A stretch of DNA of 64,000 nucleotides from Diphasiastrum complanatum (GCA_029204225.1 CM055114.1:17136982-17200981), one strand, 5' to 3'; shown: positions 22,901 through 37,900, counted from the stretch's first letter. Program-made: numbers and translations. The notes: generated by a model not told the origin, from the letters alone.

Positions 22901-25900
22901 AAAATGGAACAAACACCATGCTTGAAGTGGACATCCAAACCACTTTCCACAAGTTGACCAACACTTAGCATATTTTTGGTGATTGATGGTACATAAAAAA
23001 CATTTTCTAGATCCATACTTTTTGAGAATTCTAGGCACAAAGAGATGGTACCAACATCATCTATTCTACACTCTTCATCACTTGCAGTAAAGACCAACTT
23101 TTTAGCATCATTGAATGAGTGTAAAGTTGAGAAAAGGTCCTTTTCATAAGTCATGTGGGAACTTGCCCCACTATCAATCCACCAAGTGTCTCTTGAATTG
23201 CCATTGCTTGTTGGTGAGGATGTAGATGCCATCAAGAATAGATCTCTTTCATTCTCCTCCTCCTCATGTGCAAGCTTTCCTTGTTTGTTCTCCTCCTATT
23301 GTGCTCTTTGCCTCTTGTAGCATTCGGATGCAAAATGCCCCTTCTTTCCACAAAAGAAGCATTTTTGCTTTGACTTGTCCTTTGCCTCCTTTGCTTGATC
23401 CTTATTGGATCCCTTGGTCTTCTTCTTGCCCTTGAATGAAAAATTTGCTTTTTCATCTCCATCCTCATCCTAGCTTTTGCATGGATCATCCTACACTCTT
23501 TAGCCACTAGCACACTATGGAGCTTATCAATTGATTGTACTACATCCAAGGAAGCTTGGGATTGTCTCAAGTCTATCTATGAGGCTAAGAACACCTCTAG
23601 GCTCCTCACTCTTAAAAATCAAATCTTCCAAAGTAGTCAAAAGAGTGATGAGAGTGCATCTAATTATGTTTTGAGAGTCAAGGATATTCATAGGGAGCTT
23701 GCTTGCATTGGTGATTCAATCAATCAAAGTGAGTTAGTCCAAGTCATTCTCAATGGCTTGAGAGATGAATATGACAACCTTGTCCAATCCTATGCCATTA
23801 AGGAGGAGCTACCAAGTTTGGAGGCCCTTCAAAGTGTGCTTATTTCTGAAGAATCAAGACAAGAGTACAAACTCTTGAGGATGGACAAGCTATCACTCAA
23901 TCATGATGATGGCAAAGTTCTATTTTCCAAGCACAAAGAGAGGAGTAAAAAGCAACACCATCACTTCTCTAATGACAAAGCCAATGACCAAGATGGAGAG
24001 GAGGAGGACACCTCTCATGCTTCTACTTCAAGTTTGAAGAAGAAGAAGAAGTGCTTTTATTGTGGCAAGAAAGGCCATTATGCCACCAATTGCTTCAAGA
24101 AGAAGAATCAACTCAAGCAAGCCAACATCTCTAATGAGAAGTAAGATTATATTGCAAGTGATCATATTGCATGAAGATTCAACCTTGTGTGAGGAGGAGT
24201 CTCTTCTTCATATGATTTCAAGAAGATTTTCAAGATGCATGGCCGAGTCTTTATGGCTCACCTTACATGGCAAAGAGGGGCATCTTTCATGTTGTATCTA
24301 CTACAACACATTCATATATGCTTCTCTTCCTTTGCTTGATATGCTATCTTGCTTCATTGAATTTTTTGGATCTCAAAGTTCAAGAAAGGCTATACTAGTT
24401 TTGTATGATGCTTATGGTATGGACATGTTTCTTGTCATTACTAACTTAGATATGTTTCTAATACATTTTGAAAGCAAGATATTGTATTATCAAAAGTATG
24501 CTCTTGGTTCTTGTAAGAACAAGATTGAGCTTGTTACTCATGTTTTTGAAAATCATGTTTTCACATGTTTTGACTAAAAAAGATCAAGATAGTATTTGAT
24601 ATCAGGATTAGATTCATCATGGATATAGTTCATTGTATGGACTAGTCAAGCTAGAAAGCATAATCTTGATGATCATCATTTTTTCACATCTTATGATCTT
24701 GATCTCTATGATCCTTATGAGGCTTGGAAGCCTCGGATTTCTCTATTTATGGTGTAGCCATCATGCATGTGGAGCTTTCAAATCAAAGACCATCATCAAT
24801 CATGGAGAAAGCACATGGACATAGCGGCATATTGGTGGAATGATCTTCAAAGTTTTTGGCAAATGATTTCTACCAAGGAGATCTTATCATGGATATGGTG
24901 AGGGTGCTGCTATGATGGATGCCTGGGCTGATCTTCACTTATTATGCATGCCAAAGGATCCACTCGAAAAGTTTTACAAACTTCTCAAGTGACCGGTACC
25001 TTTCCAAGCTATTCTTTGAGGAGGAGTGTGAGAAATTGGCAAAAGTCTAGCTTGGTATTCTTATGTTAGAAGTTTGTGAGTGAATCTTACATGTGTGGAG
25101 GATGTTCCCACGTGTGGAGAATTGTAAAATAAATTAAAAATGTTTGTTATAGGGGTCTCATAAAGTTTCATAGTCAAGCTTCTAGGTGTCATTAGTAGAT
25201 TGAGCCATTTTTGGCTTTAGAGGTCAATTAGTGAAGTACACTTGTTTTGTCATTATTAGGCCAAAAGCACAAGTGGAAAACTCAAGCTAAATAGGTTCTT
25301 GACAAGTGTCTTTAGTTAGTTTGATGTGTGACCAGTCAAAGTTCAAGAGGTCCAATAGAATTAAGAGGTGGAAGTACCATTGGTCCAATAGGATTTGAGA
25401 TATGCTTGAAAATGGCCCAATAGAATGGAGAATGGATGGATCAATGGTCCAATAGGATTAGGAGGTTGTAAATATGAGGTCCAATCATGTTTGAGCATTG
25501 TGTTAGCTCATGAATCTATAGTATCATTGTACTCCTCACTTTGATCATATTGATTTTGAGATTGAGTGGATTTTGTGTGATTGATTTTCTAGCTTTCTCT
25601 CTTTACCTGAGAGCTCATGATGATTTTCTCTCTCTACTTGAGGAGAGCAGCTTGTTTTTACTTAGAATAATTTTTTTAACACTTCTCACACGTGTGAGTG
25701 AGAGTTGGAAGTGAGTGGATGCATGTAAAAGTGTGTTTAGGCCATAGAATCAAAGATAGATCTTGAATCTCAATCTAGTCTTGATCTTAGTGCATCCACA
25801 CACCTTAGGAGATCCCAAGCACATGTAGTGGGCACTCCACACGTGTGAAATCCACAGTGCTCATCTTATTTGACACCGGTTCCTCGCATAATATTACAAT

Positions 25901-28900
25901 TCTCGCGTGGTAAGGGTATACTGTTGAGATGCCAGATGGTAAGGGAACAAAGGTTTGGGATGAAAGAATCTCTCGGGCGTCTTTGTCTATTCAGACGTAT
26001 ACCAAGAAGTTAGATTTTGAAATTACTAAACTAGCTAAGTTTGATATTGTACTTGGTAAGCGGTGGCATGCAAGTAAAGCAGCCCGCTATAGATTTTAAG
26101 TCACATGTGTATAAGTTTGGGCATGAGGGTATGTCTCATGTCTTAAAGGGGGAGAGACCATCTGTTGAGGGTCCTCTTGTTACCTGGATGCAAATAAAGA
26201 AAATGGAGATTCAGTATTTGTGGTTGTGTTATATGAATGTTGATTCCAGTTTTGATTCTTATGTTGATAATAATCAGATAAGCACACTCACTAATAAACC
26301 ACAAAAAGCTTCATTTACTTTTGCATCCCCTAGTGCACATGCATTTTCATTACAACCTAGATGTGACCCAGCAAGTGAGTTGGAGATGTCCATCCGCACT
26401 CAATTTAAACACGTGCTAATTAGTAATATGCCAAAGGGATTGTTGTCTAGTCGGAACGTCATCGTATTGAGCTCGTTCTAGAGGCAAGTCCGATAAGTAG
26501 GCCTCCTTATAGGATGAGCCTAAAAGAAGAAGAGGAAGTCAGAAAGATGTTGGAGGAGTATCTCAAGTTGGGGTACATTCGTTCTAGTTATTCACCTTTC
26601 GCCTCTCCTATTTTACTTGTCAAGAAAAAGGATGGTAGTTTTCGGATGTGTGTAGATTACAGAGGATTGAATAAGATCACTGTAAAGCACAGGTATCCGA
26701 TGCCCAGGATTGATGATCTACTGGATGCGTTGCAAAGTGCAACCATTTTCAGTAAGATAGATCTCAAAAGTGGATACCATCAAATACGGATTCGAGATGA
26801 AGACGTCCAGAAGACGGCCTTCCAAACTCGTTTCGGTCATTATGAGCTTTTGGTTATGCCATTTGGGTTAACCAATGCCCCAGCCATGTTCATGATGCTC
26901 ATGAACGATGCCTTGCGAGACTATATGGGCAGTTTGTCGTCAATTTTATTGACAATGTATTGGTTTTTAGTAAAGAGGTCGAGGAGCATGAGGTTCACCT
27001 CAAGACCATATTTGGCAAGTTACAAGCTTCTATCTTGTACGCCAATGCTCAGAAGAGAGAGACTCTAAGACTCGTGTCGAGTATTTGGGTCACATAGTGA
27101 CAGCTGAGGGTATTTCGGTTGACCCAGCCAAGGTGGTTGTGGTTAAAAAGTGGCCGAGGCCTGCCAATATATGCCAATTACAATCTTTCTTAGGCTTTTG
27201 TAAGTTCTACTGGCGTTTTGTTAGGAATTATTCCTGGATAGCTGCTCCTCTAACGGACCAGGTACGGAAAAACAACACTGTGGTTCGATGGGATGCTGAA
27301 GCTCAGCAACGTTTTGAGAACTTGAAGGAGTCTGTGGCCACGGCTCCAGTCCTCAAGACTGTGGATACCCAGAAACCTTTTGACCTAGAGACGGATGCAA
27401 GTGGCATTGTCGTAGGTGCAATGTTGAGCCAAGAGGGTAGACCAGTTGCCTTTGAGAGTAAAAAGTTGACACCAGCTCACAGAGATATCCTACACACGAG
27501 CAAGAGCTGTATGCGATTATACATGCGCTCAAGGTGTGGAGGCATTATTTATATGGTGCCAAGTTTTATGTGTACACAGATCATCATACTTTAAAGTATT
27601 TTTGCACTCGGCCAGATTTGAAAGGTCGCCAAGCTTGGTGGGCCAAGCTGATGCAGGAATTTCACTTTGTGGAGGCATTATTTATGTGGTGCCAAGTTTT
27701 ATGTGTACACAGATCATCATACTTTAAAGTATTTTTGCACTCGGCCAGATTTGAAAGGTTGCCAAGCTTGGTGGGCCAAGCTGATGCAGGAATTTCACTT
27801 GGAAATTCGCTTCCAAAGAGGGAAGGAAAATGTGGTCGTTGATGCACTATCTCATATACTGCATCAGATGAGCTTTACTGTGGTTGACAGTGGTCTCATG
27901 GAGGAGATTAAGAAGGCTCAAGAAAAGGACCCGCATTGTCAGCGTGTGTGGCGTAATGCGCGCAAGGTAGTCAACCAAACGGAAGAGCAGTCGAGGCTGT
28001 CGCTTCCGTAGAGGCACACACCAATACATATCTAACATACACCGTGAAGGATGGTATGTTATTGAGAAATGGAAGAGTTTCGTGCCAGACGTGAATGCCA
28101 TGATAGTCCCTGTGCACCCTGGTATTGATAAGACTAGTGAGCTTTGAAGAAGGCGTTATTTTTGGCCACGATTGCAGCAAGATGTAAGAGAGTACATCCA
28201 GCGTTGCACGACTTGTCAAGTAAACAAGGCCGAGAGAGTAAGTCCTCCGAACTTGCTACATCCACTTGAGATACCTATAGGAAGGTGGGAAAGCATCTCT
28301 ATGGATTTTATTGTTGGGTTACCCAAGACCCAGAAGGGATTAAATTCCGTTATGGTAATGGTAGACAGATTTTCCAAGATGGCTCACTTCATCACAACGA
28401 CCAAGAAGGTCACAGCTCCGCAAGTTGCTGAGTTGTTTATTGAGAATATTGTCAGGTTGCATGGGCTTTCGAAGTCCATTTTTTCTAACAGGGATCCCAA
28501 GTTTAGGGAAACTTCTGGATTGAGGTGTTCGCCAAGCTAGGAACACAGTTGCGGATGAGTAGCTCTGAGCATCCTCAGACGGATGGTCAGACAAAGAGAC
28601 TGAACCAGATCTTGGAAGATATGCTTAGGGCATATGTTAGTAGTACGCAAACAGACTGGGTAAAGCATTTACCGCTATTGGAGTTTGCGTACAATGATAA
28701 GAGACATGCGTCCACTGGATTGAGTCCATTTAAGCTCAATTATGGTTTCAGGCCACTTAGTCCTACAATCATAAGGATTCCGCATAGGGTACCTAGTGCT
28801 GTATGTTAATCATAAGGATTCTGCATAGGGTACCTAGTACTGTAGAGTTTTTGGCTCAGATGCAGCAGAGAAACTAGAGATGGCACGAGATAACTTGTCC

Positions 28901-31900
28901 AAGGCTGTAGCTAGGGCAGAGAGTTATACCCATGAGAAACGTACCTATCGGGAATTTGAGAATGGAGATTGGGTGTATTTACTAGTCCCTTCGAAATTGA
29001 AGGTGCTACGCACAGGAAAGTGCGCCAAGTTATCTCCTAGGTATCGTGGACCATGGTTGATTATTAAGAAGGTGAGCCAAGTAGCTTATAAGCTACAGCT
29101 ACCTGTGGGATGCAAGGTGCATCCAGTATTTCATGTTAGCAAACTGAAGAAATGTTTGCACGATGGCGGTAGCCTGGTGGAAGGTCTAGTGTCTCTAGAG
29201 GAGAAAGACACCACAGGTTATGGGCCAAAAAGAATCCTAGATCGAAGGGAGCGACGATTGCGGAATCGTCTCCTTCAAGTTTATCTAGTAACCTGGAAAG
29301 GCCATTCGTTGTCAGATGCTACTTGGGAGACACGACAGGCATTGTAGAAGTCTTACCCGGAGTTTGTCGTCGAGGACCGATGACTTGCCAGAGGAGGGAA
29401 AGATTGTTAGAGCCCAGTTATGGCTCTATCATGATCTCAGCATGGCCGGTCACCAAAGGGCCTGAGGCCTAGTATTGGCAAGGGTCGGTGGCCGACAAGG
29501 ACATCTATCCCAAGTTGGGACCGGTGCGTCACGAGCAGTGATCCGGTGTGGCCACCTGACAAGCTGTCAAAATGCGGTGTGTCTTGACCGCCATCGGGAC
29601 CTTAGCCGTCAGTGACGAGATGCTAGCCGGCAAGTAGTCAAGGTTTGGGTCACAGGTCTTTGGTGGGGCACGGGGAAGGTACCCTATGAGTCACTCAGTA
29701 TTCACAGGTCACAAGGGCCATGCATGCCAAGTGGACTGATCACCCACAAGTGGATGCCATGTGCCAATTGACGGGAATAGCAGGTAGAAGGACTCAAAGA
29801 GGGGGTGCCTATGGTTGGGAAGTTGATTCTACACACCGGCCTTCTAGGATTCACGAGCTTGGAGAGACTTGCTTGTGACATTCCTAATGACTTATACTAG
29901 ATTGTACTTCTTGGCTCTCCCTAAATTCTTTTCCAAAATTTGCCTCATTACAATCTCACTTTATGTTCACAAAGACACACGTGGCAAGATCCCCTTGATC
30001 TTGATTCAAAAGAACACTTGGGAAGAATTTTACAAAATAATGCTCAAGAAAATTGGTTTTGATTTGAACCTGGAAACTCACAAAGGTCTCTCTCTACTTG
30101 ATTGTCTCAAATTTGGCTTCTAGCACTCTCAATGGACTTCTAGCCACGGTTCTAACACTTCCTCACAAGAATGAAATGTAGATGAGATGAGATTATATCA
30201 AGCAACTTTGACTATTTTTGGACAAAAAATGGCGAAAACATTGCTCCTTGATGGTTTTTCAAGACCTGCAAAACACATTTAGAGGGCTTGAACCCAGCCT
30301 CAATTAATTAGATTTAATGACACAAAGTCAAATCCAATCAATGACATGCAAACATTGATGCTTTCTCCTAGATCTAGCATCAAAAAACTCATCAAGATCA
30401 ACCATTATGAATTTTTATGGATCTAAGCAAAAATGGAAATTATTTCTGGGTGCAGGCCTGTCCACACATGTGGACAGTATGGAATCAGCCCCTGATCACT
30501 TTTGATCCACAAATTTCCATCCAAACATCCGATTTCTAGTTGGCCCTCCAATACTAGCTTTTTCGATTAAAAACTTGCTAATTTGGGATTGTACATAAGA
30601 TTAATGATTGACTCTTGTACCTCGCTCTGAGACCATGTCAAAATACAGTACTTTGGACCTTAAATGAGTGCATTAATGCGTCACAAGAGTGATTGATTGA
30701 TTGATCATAAAACAAATAAAAACTAGACACTAGATTTTGAGATCTAGATCAACAATTTAGCATGTATCAATCAAGAGCAATCTAAAATCATTAATCAAAA
30801 GCAAAGTACAACCCACACACATGTGGAACAGTACTCAGTACGGCCTATAGACTGAAAATAAAGTGAAACACACTTTGTTCTTGCTTAGATCCAAAAATCA
30901 TCAAAGTACATAGAGTAGAACTCGAGTTTTGCCAAGGAGCTCTAAAAAATAATCTAAGTGTCTACTATAGAGGATTCACTTCTTAGAAATGCCTCTTCCC
31001 TTCACAAGTTAGGTGAATTTCTTGCCTCATTCCTAGAGTCATGCCAAGTAGGTGGCTAGTTGGTCAATTCGATTTAGCTTTTGGTAGCTAGTTGAGACTA
31101 AGTCTTTAGTTTCTGTATAGTTTTCGTTGGCAGCTCATTTGTTGCTTTGGAGACATTTATGCTCCCTTAGACAATATCATACTTGAGATGTACTCACGTT
31201 GGTCTGATGTACCTTTTGGAACCTAAAAGACATTATTAAAGCTTTTTTTCTTTCTCTCTCCCCCCAAAGCGAATCCTAGAATCTGATGCTATAACAACAC
31301 ATTTGAACTCACTTGTGTCATACTTTCGCCATGACTTGTCACTGTTATCAAAATCAACCACTGCATACACAACAAGTTTTCTCATCAATCCTTGTGAATT
31401 GCAATTAATGAGTACAATAATTTAGATGTTGGGTACCTATGGTTCAATCTTAACAAGACAAATTTAATTCACAAGCCTTTCGCAACAATTCTAAGTCAGA
31501 TAATTCTTAGAACAATATATGTGAAGTGCAGTTTGAGAATCATGTTGATAGCATGGGAAACTTATACAAAATCTCACCTGCATACATAAGCGGAAGTGAA
31601 CTCAAGCGATCCCAAATAGGCAAACGAAGAAACTACATTACCACATCAAGGATCAACATTTCAGTTGGGTCTACCTTCTTTTGGTAACATGCATGAAGTT
31701 AGAAAGCACATGACGCTTTAAATTTATTTTGAGTTTTTAAGTAGCTTGAAAGGAGCATACATGATAATAATATTAATCAACAACATCAAAAACTAATCAT
31801 GACTTCTTCCACAAATAAAATGTGTTGAGAGTTGTAGACATGCAATTCTCCGTTCAAATAAACATTGTGATTTCTCTAAAATGTCTCTTGTAGTAACATT

Positions 31901-34900
31901 CATATATCTCCCAAAAACATGAGTGCCATCAACTAGTTCCTAGAGACATAAATTGTCTTTTGATCCTAGCACACTTGTAGACAATACATTTCTAGAAATA
32001 AATAGCATGATCTAATAATAGCCAATACAAGGGAGAAAGAGTTTTGGACATATGATTAGAGCTAACGAAAAGCCTTTGATGTTATTGTTCACATGGTCAT
32101 CTGCTTAGTTGGACCAATAATCCATATTTTCATCTATAATCAGATAAGCTTAGAATGTTGTTTTTCCATTGGATATTATGAGATGCTCAATGTGTGATCA
32201 CGTTCTTGGTATCAAAGCGCTTTTAGACTAGGGATATAAAAAAAATTGGCTCTTGAGGATTATAGCTTACTGTTTCCCAAAAAATCAATATTGCTTTGAG
32301 GATTCTTCGAGCAAATTGTCAAGAAGGCCACATTCCAAAACGTGATCCAAAACGCGTTCCAGATCACGATCAGAGCACATTCCGTAAATTGGGGTTAGGG
32401 TTTTCCGAAACGCCAAAAACAAATTTCTTCTTTTTACTTTGCCTTTAATTTTTTTGCTTCTCCTTGAAAAAAAATTAGGAGAACAGTATAGAAGAGTGGA
32501 GGTATGCTAGTTTATCAATAGTAGATTGTAAAACAAGTGCATACTGAGGGAAGCCCTTTAATCATGAGCTATTGGAAGTAATTATCACTCTTAATGCTAG
32601 TTGGGTCTTCAACTCATGGATGATGAGTGAGGATAAGGATGAACTTGTGAAAGACAACTTAATGGCCTAAGTTACAGATAAACTATCAATAATTCGAAAA
32701 TCATGACATGGATAAATGAGCTGATTCTTTTCTCTAGAACTTGGATCTGACAAGTGGTTGAAATTTAGCCATGCACAACCTATAAACAATCCTTGACTTA
32801 CACTAGTGATGGTACAACCTACCACTAATTGATTTTCAACACTATCGATGATTCTCACTTTTCAGCCATTATCTTGTAGTTCTCTGAGCATGTATATGCC
32901 ATCATGTTAGAAAAGTTTACGAGAATATGTGATGATCATTTTCCTCGGTGGATTAGTGTTTTCCTATGTCCAACATTCATCCCACAACTTATATTTTTGC
33001 TTCTACTCTTACATCTATAATTGAGGCAATGAGGAGCCATCATCACTATCTACAAATGATGCATCAGCACAAAAGGGGCAAGAGAAGGGCTCGACAAATT
33101 TTCAACTGGAAAAGAAATCTAAGAAGTTTTCTGATGAACTTGAAGCAATGGTTTATCAGAAACCCAAGTCAGGGAAGAAAGTAAAGAAAAAACCTAAGAC
33201 GTCAGTGAGAGATGCCTTTAAACAAGGCTATGCTTTAATTGTGGCAAGGTGGGCCATTTGGCTAAATAATGCCCATTGAAGAACAAGTCTTCAGCCAATC
33301 TTGTGACGGTCAATTTGCCAGATGGTAAGATGAAAATTGATGGTATTAATACTACTTGTGAATGTCAATTCAGTACATTGTCTTTTGGTCCTCACAATTT
33401 GTTTCGTGTTAGGGGCAAGTTGTTAGGGAAAGAAGTGAATGTATTGTTTGATTCTAGTAGTACTCATAACTTTATTAATTCTCGACTTGTGCAGAAACTC
33501 CGTATAATATGCAAGCCAACAATAAGCAACACAAGGGAATCGGATGGTGGACAAACCAACCCCAACCAAACCTAGTTCTTACGGATCTAGCCCCCAAGCT
33601 ATTGTTGTGGGTTTTTTCGTGTAAATAAATAAAATCGCCAGAAGTAGTAGAAATAAGTTGCGAGGACCGTGGCTTCCTGCGTGTATAAGCCCATAGCCCA
33701 ATGAGCACTTGTAAATGATTTATTTTTGAATAAACTAGACTTTGGGCCATGTAATAAAAATAATATTAGAAGGCCAAAGTTTAAGTTAACTTAAGTTCTC
33801 TAAGTTTTGTAATTAGTCAAAAGTCAAAGGGTGGTAAGTGGGGTGTGCTTCTTTGTGCACCATAGATTAGCTTGTGTTTCTTTTGAAGGGTTAGGATTTC
33901 AATCCTTCCTTCTTGCAAGTAGCCAATAGGAAGCAAGGGGCAAGAGCCATCCCAAAGATAAAAAGGCACCTATTGTACACCATTTTACATGCTTATTGAG
34001 AGGAGGAAACTCTACCAAATTGGAGAGCCAAGCATCATCAAAACTAGAAGGTAATCTAAAGAAGAGTTTCCCGGACTTTAAGTTACGAGGACAGAACTGA
34101 AATAAGGGGGGAAGTACGTTACGACCCTAATGGGGGTTTGGACCATTAGGGGCTGCCTTGGACGTAGGGGCCGGACCTAATCTAGATAATAGTCGAGTAG
34201 GACCATGGGGTCACACCCGCATGCGGTATAGGCATGTGTGTTGCATCCTAGTATGGGATAGGGTGTACATGCACTGTGTTTATGCATGGGTCTTGGCTAT
34301 TATGGGTTAGGGGTACCTACATGTAGTGGACATGCATGGGAGTTAGGCATAGACTGATAGCACGCTTAAATGTGGATTCAGTGCATGGGCAGACGGGATG
34401 GGTGCTACACTCAATATATACCCTCACCCGTGTCCATGAGGATCATTGAGAGTCTGCGGCTGTTATGCTGTCGGATTGGTAAGCACTTCCTATCGTTGTG
34501 ATTTGCCAAACTCGCTAGTGCTCGGGGGCTAGATTAGAGGAGATCTAGGATTGGTTGGGTCGGTTTCGTACATTGCACTTCCCCTTTGTATTCTTTGAGC
34601 TCTATCCGGATTGGGAGTCTTGAAAGACATTATAATCTTTCATTTTGTGAAATATTTTCAGTTGAGCATAGATGTTTCCAAGAATGTTCTCAACAGAATG
34701 CCTCTTTGTTGCAACTACCTATTTGAACAAGCTACGACAGACTATGCTCAGCTTTGATTTGGTGCCTAATCGTAAAAGAGAATCATACCATTTACACTTT
34801 GATAGCACCCAGTTGGAGTTCAACTTAAACGTGACAAATTCGCAATAGATGTTGGATTTCAATTCTATCTCTCCCTAATCCTATAGCTAATCTAGATCCA

Positions 34901-37900
34901 TTCATTTGCTGTATATAATTATTTGTACAGTTGCACAGTCTACGGAAATACACGGGATTGTCGAACAACCTGCAGAAATACACAAGAATCGCCAACAGGT
35001 GTCTGCTCGACAAAGCATCAAAGGTAGCTATCACAACCTTCGACTTTCACGACGGAACAAAGGTCGACACTATTTGACTCTGGCGCTTCAGATTCGAGCC
35101 CAAGTCAAACAACTCTCAACGGCTATCAACCATCGTCATTGTTGAAGCCTATTCAACCATCAGCTATCGACATCGATTCGACTATTTCGATTCGACCATC
35201 TTTCAACCCTAAGTGATTTCCGGCCTTATCTTTCACGATCGGGCAAAATCTTCAACAGAATAACATCCTATCAGATGACCATTCTCAACAACTGAACATA
35301 GTGCCTTAATCCACCTTGTAAATGCATGAATTAAGCATTCTTTTAATTGTACAACTACCATGTATATATATACGATAGTGCATAGCTAATCGACTAATCA
35401 TCCAATGACTGTGAATTAATGCGCAATTGAGCACCCAATTTAATCTCTCTCTGACTTTCAAAGAATTGTCTTAGAGAGATCACGCATCTACAAGCATTCA
35501 GACATGTACACTCTTTCGAACTAATTGAATTTGTTCCAGCAAATATTGTGTATTGTTGTGTCGTGTCGCTTGCAAGATTCTCTATTTTGTCTGAGTCGAG
35601 GTTTGCAGATAAACAATTCATAGATTGATTTGTTTTATGACCGATAGTGTCTGCTGATTGTAATGCTCTTCATCTGATCTATTTTACACGTTATCGCAAT
35701 CGAACGAATCTGTGTGTCTACGGAATCGACCGTTTCGATCCTCGCGACTTCGAAGATTGGATCAAGTAGAACTATCATCGGATTATCGAAGATAGCTCGA
35801 ATCCGACAGACGTAGCAGCTCATGCACCTTGGATTCACCCGATTCCCAACAATAGAGCTATAGCATATTAACGAGAAAAAATTCCAGCATAGTAGCAAAA
35901 AAATAATTAAACAGAAGACCCGATTTTTCCCAAAAAATTAAAATTTTACTGCATTTCACGTAAGTATAAATATATAGATATAAAATAGTAGGTTCTTTTG
36001 GTCTCTCACACTTCTCTTTTCACTTCAACGAGGCCATCGCTGCTTGAAATCTTAACGTTCTTTGTGTTTTCTTGAATTCCTTGGGAAGTTTGTTTAAAGT
36101 TGGATGGCTAGAAGTGATTTTAAGTTAAGCTTCAACCCATTAAGGTGAAATTTTTATTAGAGTTAAGTGTACTGAGTCAATATCTGGATTGAGCATGCAT
36201 AATTATCTTTAATTTATGGTCTAATAGCACTAAGATCTTTTAGAGCACTTTTCAAGTGAAGTCGATTTTGAGGCTGGATGAATCCTTCCCAAAACTGTTA
36301 TGCATCTTACAGCTCATTACCTAAAGGTTAACATAGTTTTATGATAAACCAAATGCATTTTCATGCTTTCAAAGAACAACCTATGAGGTGTTTTGAAGCA
36401 TCAAAAATGAAACTTCAAAAAGCTTAAAACAATCGAAACATGTATGCACTATGTGCAAAAAACCAAGGTACTTAATTAGATATCATAGTAATAGCCTTTA
36501 TGTCCCTTACCCTTTCATATACCATAATTTTTTAAATGATATATTAAGCACAATTCCCATAAGATCGACGAGTAATCCACATCATAGGGAATAGAGGTTA
36601 ATTGGTCCCATGCCATGAACTGCAAGAAGTCAAACAAATTTAAGATTTCGTCGTGTATCCATGAAACTAACCTTTGTGTAAATGAAAGTGCCCAAAGGAC
36701 TTGGCAGGCGAGGTACATCTTGGAATATCGGCGACTCCACCTAAAAATTGAGCAAGGTAGTGCAAAACATCATCTCTTGTAAGCCATTTCAAATATTGTC
36801 TAGAATAGGTTTTCATATGACTCATTTAACTTCTTCAAACCTGGATTAGTGCAAAGAACAAGATTTGGAACTGCAATAATATACATAGCCAACAGCCAAG
36901 AGTACATGAACTGCATAAATTTATCAAAAACAGATTGTCATCTCTTTTCCTTATTAGCATTCTTAGCCCAATGTACAATATGCCACTTGGGCATTTCACA
37001 TCACCCAGAATACATCTCATAACTTGGACTGGACAATAATAAAAGATTAAATCTTCATTGTCCTGCAAAGAAATATTTAAACTTCCAACCCAGTTAAGGT
37101 TACTATGGAATGTTCGCAAACTAAAACTAGGCTCATTAGTAATAAATAACATACTGCCTGCAGAGTCATGATTGTGATAACCTGTTAATGCAGCCTACAG
37201 AGCTGGTAACCTTGCGAATAAATTGGAGGAAAGATATACAACACTACCACAAAAATAAGTATTTTTTGATCCTGAAAAGTTCATTCAGTCAGATAGAGCG
37301 CTTGTAAGATGTCTGTGAACTTCCTTGAAGAAAAGCACCACCCAGCTTGAAATTCCTTCTCCAATAAAGTAAAGAGGATAAACATATAAGTGTTTAATAA
37401 GGAAACTACTGAGAGGGCTCATATTGTTTAAGGCCTGGGAATTGTAACTCTCTGATCTCTGAACTACCAAGTTGCATATCCTGTAAAAGCTTTCTAAAAG
37501 AGACTTTTAGATTGTTTTATGAACCAAGCATTTCGATATAGCCCTACATCGCAGCTCTTTTAAATCCATTCAATCTTACACGTTTGCATAGTTTCAGACC
37601 TAGATTACAAGAGATTTCAAATGACCTTTCGCAAGAAAACAATTTAACCTGACTAAATTACTTCATCAGAGACTATACAGTATCTAGAAGCCTTTTTTAT
37701 GGCCAAAATTTCTGGAAATAGAACATTCAAACTTCCCTCAAAGATTTACACAGCTCAAGCAGATCACCTCTACTAGCTTGTGCCTCCCCTGCAAGTAAAA
37801 TCTTGACAGTGATTGTGGAATTCCAACTTATCGCAATGGAGAAAGGAAGCCTTTAGAATTTTAACTTAATGTTATCCCTTTAGCTATTGTGCAGCTAGCC

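Larger units (their letters stand above)
25858..29346 (+). pseudogene. Decayed chromodomain Gypsy pol (protease-RT-RNase H-integrase)
   Basis: In order on the plus strand: protease [13 protein letters not shown] (25866); [22 protein letters not shown] and [15 protein letters not shown] (26514-27068), with the catalytic loop [12 protein letters not shown] in a shifted frame so the YxDD is altered; RNase [21 protein letters not shown] (27085-27594); integrase zinc domain [10 protein letters not shown]; core [11 protein letters not shown] and [11 protein letters not shown] (28172-28809); and a C-terminal chromodomain ending [15 protein letters not shown] (29347). Gag is missing. Multiple frameshifts and two tandem duplications are present, so it is dead. 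It lies in intron 5 of the host gene, antisense to it. Confidence 0.92.

Noticed and set aside
36540-36619. Alternative exon [11 protein letters not shown] after exon 4
   Set aside because: It would need a 52-nt intron and no donor fits the next exon; kept only as a remark in the findings.
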